From: Haloarcula mannanilytica
GTDB lineage: Archaea; Halobacteriota; Halobacteria; Halobacteriales; Haloarculaceae
DNA: 64,000 nucleotides
Direction: 5' to 3'
NCBI RefSeq assembly: GCF_005406125.1
Contig: NZ_BIXZ01000001.1
Location: forward strand, 248,001-312,000
The notes below the pieces were generated by a model. The model saw nothing but the letters and a program-made list of their open reading frames with translations, did no database searches and was not told where the DNA came from. Below are positions 58,835 through 64,000 of the stretch, in pieces (positions within the stretch are counted from its first letter, which is position 1; each line of letters begins with the position of its first letter). The position numbers and the translations under genes were made by a program.

Positions 58835-59722
58835 TCAGAGCCACGGGGCGCGTTCCTGGTCGGGTTCGTACTCGACGGCGGCCCCGTCGTCGGTCTGCTC
58901 GTCGGCGGCGACACCCTGGGACGCGCCGCCATCGGAGAAGGCGGCGGTGAGATCCACGGCGTCGGGGCGGTACTCCGTGTGGCGCGTGCGGGCGTTCTCT
59001 GGGTCGAAGGACAGCAGCGCCGTGACGGCGAGGACGGCCAGCGCCACGGGAGCGTCGGTGGGCATGACGCCGAGAACCGAGAGGGCGAGCACGCCGAGCG
59101 CGACGGCGCTGCCGAAGCGGAAGCGGTCGATGTCGACGGCGTTGCGGAGCCACGGGCTCGCCAGCGCGACCGCGAGGGCGAAACCGATGCCGACGCCGGT
59201 GGTGGCAGCGGCACGGAGCAAGACGCCGGGTTCGATGGCAGTGACCAGCGTCGCACCGGCGGGGTCGAGGCTCCCCAGCAGCCCCAGCAGGACGATGACG
59301 GCCGGCCGCGGCAGGTACTCGCCGATACGGGCGCTTGCGGTCTGTGCGGCGATAGCGAGGATGACGAGGCCGGCGAACCGTTCGAGGGTCGCCAACTCGA
59401 CGATACCGGCTATCGTCGGCGCGAGCGCCGCCTCAATGAGGGCGACCGGTAGCAGGACGGCCCCGATGATGAGCACGGAGCGGGCCTGCTGTCGGGGGCC
59501 GCCTTCGAGTTCGGCCAGGACGACGGCGACCGTGGCCGAACCGCCGAAGACGAGCAAGCCTACTTCGAGGACGCCGGTCCAGGTCGACAGCGCCCCCGCA
59601 AGGACGAGCACCGGGAAGATGCCGTCGACGAGCGGGAGGCCCATGACAGTGGCGAGGAGTCGGCCGCCGCGGCCGACCTGCTGCTCGATGTCGAGTGCAA
59701 TCGGGTGTCTGGAGATACTCAT
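58835..59722 (-). CDS. DUF5794-like multi-pass membrane protein
   Basis: A 295-residue protein starting MSISRHPIALDIEQQVGRGG. Seven or more hydrophobic helices are visible, including MGLPLVDGIFPVLVLAGALS, SVLIIGAVLLPVALIEAALA and GLVILAIAAQTASARIGEYL, then AVIVLLGLLGSLDPAGATLV. A cytoplasmic acidic C-tail (DAVDLTAAFSDGGASQGVAA) ends at WL. The haloarchaeal family DUF5794 fits from memory. There is no known function; the helix pattern resembles small transporters. It is upstream of DUF5795 on the same strand and probably in one operon. Confidence 0.8.
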   Translation of the reverse strand: MSISRHPIALDIEQQVGRGGRLLATVMGLPLVDGIFPVLVLAGALSTWTGVLEVGLLVFGGSATVAVVLAELEGGPRQQARSVLIIGAVLLPVALIEAALAPTIAGIVELATLERFAGLVILAIAAQTASARIGEYLPRPAVIVLLGLLGSLDPAGATLVTAIEPGVLLRAAATTGVGIGFALAVALASPWLRNAVDIDRFRFGSAVALGVLALSVLGVMPTDAPVALAVLAVTALLSFDPENARTRHTEYRPDAVDLTAAFSDGGASQGVAADEQTDDGAAVEYEPDQERAPWL

Positions 59723-60134
59723 GTCGTGTTACGGTCGAGCGTAACCCAACTCCCGTCGGGGGGTTCTCGCTCGGTCCTGACGGACACGACAGAACTGCCA
59801 GAACTGTTTACCGAACTGCGTGAACACTGTGTTGCCCGACGCTATTGGCGTCGTCTGACGGGCAGTGCCGTTCCGCGCAAGTTCGGTGAGTCGCATGTTT
59901 ATAATTATCCTTCATTCACACATAACCGTTGCGTGAGAACTGGCCACACACGGCACCGTTTCTCCGGAATCGGCCGCCGTTTGTGGACGTACGTCCCACC
60001 ATGGGGAGAAATGCATGACAGATGAGGTAGCATCGGTCGGATTCCGGACAGTCGTCCCCGAGAGAGTGTGGCATAAAACCCCACGTAGCGTCGAGTCTCG
60101 CAACGTTTTTGCCGGGCCGTCCTTGACGAATTAC
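59723..60134. promoter_or_regulatory. Long intergenic region before guaB
   Basis: A 412-base gap with no convincing gene. It includes a GC-rich hairpin at 59834-59863 (GCCCG ... GACGC-TATTG-GCGTC ... CGGGC), which can be extended outward by CACTG/CAGTG. It also has a TATA-like TTTATAATTA at 59898-59907. A second TATA-like CATAAAACC at 60072-60080 would place a start near 60100 and a short leader to the guaB ATG. Which of these serves guaB cannot be decided. Confidence 0.45.
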
Positions 60135-61619
60135 ATGGCGAACGATTCCGAGCCTTTCTCAGAGAAGCTCCGAGTACCGGAGGCGCTGACGTTCGACGAT
60201 GTGCTCCTCAGACCCAAGGAGTCCCGCGTCGAGCCGGACGAAGCGGACACCGCGACACGGGTGTCGAAATCCGTCGAGCTGACCGTTCCGGTGCTGTCCG
60301 CGGCGATGGACACCGTCACTGAGAGCGACATGGCGATTGCGATGGCGCGACAGGGCGGTCTCGGCGTCCTCCACCGCAACATGAACGCCGACGAGATGGC
60401 GACCGAGATCGAGCGGGTCAAGCGCGCCGACGAACTCATCATCCGCGACGTGGTGACGGCCAGCCCGAGCCAGACTGTCCGCGAAGTCGACGAGATGATG
60501 GAGCGCCAGGGCGTCTCCGGCGCGCCTGTCGTCGATGACGACACCGACGAAGTACTGGGTATCATCTCCGGGACGGACATCCGGCCGTATCTGGAGGTCG
60601 GTGAGGACGACGCCGTCACGGACGCGATGACTGACGAAGTCGTCACCGCCCCCGAGGACGTGACCCCACGGGAAGCGCTGGAGCTGATGTACGACCACAA
60701 GATCGAGCGCGTTCCAATCGTCGACGACGAGAACCGCCTCGTCGGGCTGGTCACGATGCAGGGGATTCTCCAGCGACGGGAGTACGACCAGGCCGCCCGC
60801 GCGGACGACGGCTCGCTGCGCTGTGGTGCCGCCGTCGGCCCCTTCGAGATGGATCGCGCCCAGGTCGCGGATGAGGCCGGCGTTGACATCCTCTTCATCG
60901 ACTGCGCGCACGCCCACAACGCCAATGTCATCGAGAGCGCCCGCGAGATCAAGGCCGAGGTCGACGCCGACGTGGTCGTCGGCAACATCGGGACCCGGGA
61001 AGCCGCCGAGGCCGTCGTCGACTTCGCCGACGGGGTCAAGGTCGGTATCGGTCCCGGCTCCATCTGTACGACCCGCGTCGTCACCGGCGCCGGCATGCCA
61101 CAGATCACCGCCGTCTCACAGGTCGCCGACGTGGCGAGCCAGCACGACGTGCCGGTCATCGCCGACGGCGGCATCCGCTACTCCGGCGACGCCATCAAGG
61201 CCATCGCCGCCGGTGCGGACGCGGTGATGCTGGGTTCGTACTTCGCCGGGACCGATGAGGCACCGGGCCGCGTCATCACGATGAACGGCAAGAAGTACAA
61301 GCAGTACCGCGGCATGGGCAGCGTCGGTGCGATGAACGAGGGCGGCGGCGAACGCTACCTCAAAGACGACGAGGAGGGCGAGGAGTTCGTTCCCGAAGGC
61401 GTCGAAGCCGCGACGCCGTACAAAGGCTCACTGGCCTCCGAACTCCACCAGCTCGTCGGTGGGATGCAGTCCGGTATGGGCTATGTCGGCGCGGCGACGA
61501 TTCCCGAGTTCAAGGAGCGCGCCGAGTTCGTGCGTGTCTCCGCGGCCGGACAGCAGGAGAGCCACCCACACGACGTGATGATCACGGACGAAGCGCCCAA
61601 CTACAGCCCCGACAGCTAA
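60135..61619 (+). CDS. guaB: IMP dehydrogenase
   Basis: A 494-residue enzyme oxidising IMP to XMP with NAD+, the first step to GMP. It starts [20 protein letters not shown], the family opening ([10 protein letters not shown]). Residues about 105-225 hold two CBS domains ([20 protein letters not shown] and [20 protein letters not shown]), which regulate activity with nucleotides. The catalytic loop is [17 protein letters not shown] with the nucleophile Cys. The NAD/K+ site and flap include [11 protein letters not shown] and [10 protein letters not shown]. The 60015 in-frame start adds text unlike the family. It serves the same purine pathway as purF at 18880. Confidence 0.95.
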   Translation: MANDSEPFSEKLRVPEALTFDDVLLRPKESRVEPDEADTATRVSKSVELTVPVLSAAMDTVTESDMAIAMARQGGLGVLHRNMNADEMATEIERVKRADELIIRDVVTASPSQTVREVDEMMERQGVSGAPVVDDDTDEVLGIISGTDIRPYLEVGEDDAVTDAMTDEVVTAPEDVTPREALELMYDHKIERVPIVDDENRLVGLVTMQGILQRREYDQAARADDGSLRCGAAVGPFEMDRAQVADEAGVDILFIDCAHAHNANVIESAREIKAEVDADVVVGNIGTREAAEAVVDFADGVKVGIGPGSICTTRVVTGAGMPQITAVSQVADVASQHDVPVIADGGIRYSGDAIKAIAAGADAVMLGSYFAGTDEAPGRVITMNGKKYKQYRGMGSVGAMNEGGGERYLKDDEEGEEFVPEGVEAATPYKGSLASELHQLVGGMQSGMGYVGAATIPEFKERAEFVRVSAAGQQESHPHDVMITDEAPNYSPDS

Positions 61620-61657
61620 CGACGCACTGACCCACAGAAAAATAGATCCGCAACCGA

Positions 61658-61774
61658 CTACAGTGCCGTTTCGCAGGCCGGGCTACACGCTTCCTTCTGT
61701 GCCGCGTTCGAGTCAGGGAAGGCTTTGAACGATTCATCGCAGTTGGCACACTCGTACGTATCGAAGTCGGACAT
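61658..61774 (-). CDS. Zinc-finger micro-protein
   Basis: A 38-residue protein starting MSDFDTYECANCDESFKAFP and ending ACSPACETAL. CANC at 9-12 with C30 and C34 gives two cysteine pairs, enough for one zinc site. It resembles the many C4 micro-proteins of haloarchaea. Coding is supported by the cysteine spacing and the clean frame. The function is unknown. It is convergent with guaB (38-base gap). Confidence 0.65.
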   Translation of the reverse strand: MSDFDTYECANCDESFKAFPDSNAAQKEACSPACETAL

Positions 61775-61860
61775 AGCGGGCGGCCGTACTCACGCCGACA
61801 CAAAAATTATTGCGACCTCTCAGCGGGCTCCATACTGTCGGACATAAGCCTTTCAAGAAT

Positions 61861-61882
61861 TTCGCCACCCCGGGGTGGCGAA
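61861..61882. repeat. Perfect 22-base palindrome
   Basis: TTCGCCACCCC followed by its exact reverse complement GGGGTGGCGAA. It lies in the 136-base gap between two small minus-strand genes: 29 bases past the stop of the zinc-ribbon gene at 61911 and about 87 bases before the start of the micro-protein gene. It could be an operator for a dimeric regulator or a terminator hairpin. Confidence 0.7.
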
Positions 61883-61910
61883 TATCTTAACGAAGTTACG
61901 TCCAACAGTA

Positions 61911-62135
61911 TCAGTCGTAGTAGTCCTCGTCCAGCGGCAGTTCGGTCCCCGAGGAAGTGACTTTTCCGACGGCGGTTTGCAGCGTCAGCGTCTCGCTGCA
62001 CTCGGGGCAGATGACCGCCACGTCGACCTGTAGGGTGTCGTCGGATTCGTAGATGCCTAGGACCTCCGCATCGGAGGCGTACAGATACTCCGCCGACAGT
62101 TCGTGCTCGTGGTCGCGGGCGTAGTCGTACGTCAT
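61911..62135 (-). CDS. Small acidic zinc-binding-type protein
   Basis: A 74-residue protein starting MTYDYARDHEHELSAEYLYA and ending DEDYYD. It has a single CPEC (VAVICPECSETLTLQTAV), so half a zinc ribbon, which could be completed by dimerisation or by His residues at 9 and 11. The rest is beta-rich and acidic. The family is not recognised. It is divergent from the GNAT gene (87-base gap). Confidence 0.68.
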   Translation of the reverse strand: MTYDYARDHEHELSAEYLYASDAEVLGIYESDDTLQVDVAVICPECSETLTLQTAVGKVTSSGTELPLDEDYYD

Positions 62136-62222
62136 ACATCCCTGCTACACCCGGGTCTGTGTTGACGGTTTCGGCGATTCCCAGTAGCAGCACATACGGG
62201 CACCCCTCCCCAAGGGACGGTC

Positions 62223-62663
62223 ATGAGCGATTACGAAATCGAGGTCGGCACTTGGAACGACCTTTCCGAGGGTTCGACGGCCGTCCGAACGGCGGTGTTC
62301 GTCGAGGAACAGGGCGTCTCAGAGGCCGAGGAACTCGACGGCAGAGACCCGGACGCTGTGCAATTTCTGGCCCGGGATGGGGGGTCTCCGGTCGGGACCG
62401 CTCGGCTTCGGTTTCCAGAGCAGACAGTCGGCAAGGTCGAACGGGTCGCGGTCCGCAAGTCACACCGTGACGCCGGCGTCGGCTCGGCACTGATGCGGGC
62501 CGTCGAGGACGCCGCTCGCGACGAGGATGTGTCGGAACTCAAACTCCACGCACAGACTCGGGTCGAGGCGTTTTACCGGCAGCTGGGCTATGAGACGGTC
62601 AGCGACGAGTTCGAGGAGGCCGGTATCCCCCACGTCGAGATGCGCAAGCGGCTGGACGGGTAA
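62223..62663 (+). CDS. GNAT-family N-acetyltransferase (ElaA-like)
   Basis: A 146-residue GNAT enzyme starting MSDYEIEVGTWNDLSEGSTA. The acceptor-side start (VRTAVFVEEQGVSEAEELDG) is that of the ElaA/YjcF group. The acetyl-CoA pyrophosphate loop is RVAVRKSHRDAGVGSALMRA (the Q/R-x-x-G-x-G/A pattern). It ends YRQLGYETVSDEFEEAGIPH, with HVEMRKRL. The substrate is unknown. It is single-gene in context. Confidence 0.87.
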   Translation: MSDYEIEVGTWNDLSEGSTAVRTAVFVEEQGVSEAEELDGRDPDAVQFLARDGGSPVGTARLRFPEQTVGKVERVAVRKSHRDAGVGSALMRAVEDAARDEDVSELKLHAQTRVEAFYRQLGYETVSDEFEEAGIPHVEMRKRLDG

Positions 62664-62767
62664 GCGGTTCTCAAAGCGGGCTGGCAGCCGCCGTCTCCAC
62701 CGAATTGAACGGCGTAGCCGGATGTCTCAGTACAAACATGTTTCCCTGATTCGCCCCTTCCCATGGT

Positions 62768-63559
62768 ATGTTGCGACGAACCGAGTGGGTAGCCACCGCG
62801 AAGACGGTCGCTCGCATCGCATACGAGAGCGACATCAGGTATATCGCGACCTCGCTGGCGTACTACGCGTTCATTTCGCTGATGCCGGTCCTCCTGCTCG
62901 TTCTCGTCGTCTTCGGCCAGCAGCTCGTCGGCGCTGTCTCCGGTTCAGAGGCACAGTTTCTCACCCCCGATACACAGGAACTGTTGTACGAGGGGCTGAC
63001 GACGGCCTCGGGACGGACAGCGGCGACTGTACTCTCCGTCGGCGTCCTGGCCTGGAGCGGGGCCAACGTCGCCGTCGGCTTCCTGACAGTCGTCGAGCGT
63101 ACCGAGGCGGCAACGGAACGCCCCCTCAGACGGCAGGTGTACGACGCCGCGACCGTCCTCGCGACGCTCTCGGCCACGATTCTCGTCATTATCGCCCAGA
63201 GCGTGGTCCTGTCCGTCTCTGCGACCGGTCTTCTGAGCGTAATCGCCGGGTTCGCCGCCCTGTTTGTCGCACTGACCGTGACGCTGGTGCCCCTGTATTT
63301 CGTTCCGTCTCGCGTCGCCAGTACGCCGACCGACGCGCTGCCAGGCGCGATGACAACCGCTCTCGGCTGGACCGTCCTCCACGCGGCGATTCAGTTTTTC
63401 GCCGTCAACGCCGGTCAGTACGCGATCTACGGCGTCCTCAGCGGAATGATTCTCATTCTCACGAGCACGTACGTGGCCGCGATTGTGCTGATGGTCGGCG
63501 TCGTCGTCAACGCCGTCCTTGCCACCGACACTGACGACCTGTACGACGTGAGTAGCTGA
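62768..63559 (+). CDS. YihY/virulence factor BrkB-family membrane protein
   Basis: A 263-residue protein starting MLRRTEWVATAKTVARIAYE. It has six hydrophobic helices and the family pattern DIRYIATSLAYYAFISLMPV, followed by LLLVLVVFGQQLVG. Later come ATVLSVGVLAWSGANVAVGF and AGFAALFVALTVTLVPLYFV. A late ALGWTVLHAAIQFFAVNAGQ and YAIYGVLSGMILILTSTYVA match YihY. It is often mis-annotated as ribonuclease BN; no nuclease motif is present. The role is unknown. Confidence 0.88.
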   Translation: MLRRTEWVATAKTVARIAYESDIRYIATSLAYYAFISLMPVLLLVLVVFGQQLVGAVSGSEAQFLTPDTQELLYEGLTTASGRTAATVLSVGVLAWSGANVAVGFLTVVERTEAATERPLRRQVYDAATVLATLSATILVIIAQSVVLSVSATGLLSVIAGFAALFVALTVTLVPLYFVPSRVASTPTDALPGAMTTALGWTVLHAAIQFFAVNAGQYAIYGVLSGMILILTSTYVAAIVLMVGVVVNAVLATDTDDLYDVSS

Positions 63560-63686
63560 GTCTGTGGGGGTGAACCCGCCGAAAATCCGGGAACTGCGCT
63601 CCTTTCGCTCGCTCGTTCTATCGTTCAACTCCGCTCGATAACCACTTTGCTCCTCACAGATAGTTCGTCCCAAAACGAACTGCACG

Positions 63687-63746
63687 GGATTTGAACCACG
63701 GTCGGACGTGCTCGCTTCGCTGTGCGCGACCTCCTGGTTCAAATCC
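63687..63746. repeat. Inverted repeat of tRNA T-arm-like halves next to tRNA-Lys
   Basis: GGATTTGAACCA (63687-63698) is the exact reverse complement of TGGTTCAAATCC (63735-63746). An inner pair, GGTCG (63700-63704) and CGACC (63727-63731), adds to the stem. GGTTCAAATCC is the conserved T-arm sequence of the tRNAs in this window. No complete tRNA can be folded on either side. It lies about 40 bases from tRNA-Lys and may be a tRNA-end relic or integration footprint. Confidence 0.7.
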
Positions 63747-63785
63747 TTCGGGCGTTTTCACTGCACACATTCGTTCGCAGGAAAA

Positions 63786-63859
63786 CGGGCCGGAAGGGAT
63801 TTGAACCCTCGACCGACGGCTTAAGAGGCCGTCGCTCTGCCAGACTGAGCTACCGGCCC
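63786..63859 (-). tRNA. tRNA-Lys (CTT)
   Basis: A full cloverleaf on the minus strand. The acceptor is GGGCCGG/CCGGCCC with discriminator G. The D-arm contains TAGCTCAGTCTGGCAGAGC. The anticodon stem ACGGC/GCCGT closes CTCTTAA, so the anticodon is CTT (codon AAG). The T-arm is GAGGGTTCAAATCCCTT. There is no intron. CCA is not encoded. Confidence 0.96.
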
Positions 63860-63899
63860 AGTGCACTCAATCCTCTGGACGGCCCGGTAAAATAGGTTT

Positions 63900-64000
63900 T
63901 CATTCGGCCGCCTCGTGTCGGTCGGTCTCACGCCGCCCACCCCGCTCGGCGGGGCGGTAGCGGTAGAAATAGCTGGCATTAAAGAGGCTCGACGCCAAGC
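63900..64000 (-). CDS. C-terminal end of an unidentified gene (5' part beyond window)
   Basis: The minus strand from the window edge reads 32 residues then TGA at 63902-63900: LASSLFNASYFYRYRPAERG and a basic/acidic tail ending HEAAE. The frame is open to the edge, and the following gap contains only the start of tRNA-Lys. The aromatic SLFNASYFYRYR followed by a charged tail looks like the cytoplasmic end of a membrane protein. Too little is visible to name a family. Confidence 0.5.
   Translation of the reverse strand, partial: LASSLFNASYFYRYRPAERGGRRETDRHEAAE

Noticed and set aside
59705-60025. A 106-codon plus-strand frame in the gap before guaB
   Set aside because: It begins inside the divergent DUF5794 gene and has a basic, Arg-rich translation unlike the acidic proteins of this organism.
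63660-63780. Possible second tRNA gene near tRNA-Lys
   Set aside because: Only T-arm halves in opposite orientation are present; no acceptor stem or anticodon arm exists.

Overview
The window looks like the main chromosome of a haloarchaeon, most probably Haloarcula or a close relative. The DNA is GC-rich and the proteins are very acidic. Promoters are mostly leaderless, with a TATA-like box about 25-30 bases before the ATG. The gene content is typically haloarchaeal: LSm-L37e pair, archaeal GHMP shikimate kinase, two CDC48-type ATPases, RtcB, HalOD1, an intron-bearing tRNA-Trp and many small haloarchaeal families. I see no rRNA, CRISPR array, insertion sequence or prophage. Three tRNA genes are present: Glu(CTC), Trp(CCA, with intron) and Lys(CTT).

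Layout. 1-10.5 kb: end of a LivH permease gene, a membrane-anchored winged-helix regulator, tRNA-Glu, a molybdopterin-binding-domain protein, an ATP-NAD kinase homologue, a PhoU-type regulator, a two-domain LEA14/WHy surface protein, an SRPBCC-nitrilase pair and a DUF4349 lipoprotein. 10.8-26.1 kb: two CDC48-type AAA ATPases bracket an AP-superfamily phosphodiesterase, a metalloprotease, an M42 peptidase, the LSm-L37e-purF run, a histidine kinase and a sensor-only TrmB-like protein. 26.2-38.5 kb: hydrolase, archaetidylserine synthase, DoxX pair, rtcB with a structured leader, UspA, acyl-CoA dehydrogenase, RIO-like kinase, DMT exporter, then glutamate dehydrogenase, a CitE-like lyase and a MaoC protein. 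38.6-46.8 kb: acyl-CoA carboxylase beta subunit with an N-terminal extension, a PGF-pre-PGF/CARDB surface protein, fructose-1,6-bisphosphatase, 3-hydroxyacyl-CoA dehydrogenase, a second acyl-CoA dehydrogenase and a PadR regulator.

46.8-53.6 kb is the most unusual part. Two tandemly duplicated Tat-exported PhoX/DUF839 phosphatases carry almost identical promoter architecture. The first has a cohesin-like domain plus a calcium-binding dockerin-like tail. A small membrane-anchored cohesin-domain protein lies between the two. This suggests a surface-tethered phosphatase module.

53.9-64 kb: TrkH potassium transporter, small membrane proteins, shikimate kinase-chorismate mutase, beta-carbonic anhydrase, tRNA-Trp with a box C/D-like guide in its intron, DUF5795/DUF5794, guaB, zinc micro-proteins, a GNAT enzyme, a YihY/BrkB membrane protein, tRNA-Lys and the end of an unidentified gene.

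Several genes belong together in metabolism. GDH, CitE-like, MaoC-like, the acyl-CoA carboxylase subunit and the acyl-CoA enzymes suit the acyl-CoA and glutamate carbon flow known for Haloarcula. purF and guaB serve purine synthesis. Shikimate kinase and chorismate mutase serve aromatic amino-acid synthesis. All functions are inferred from sequence alone; no database search was run.
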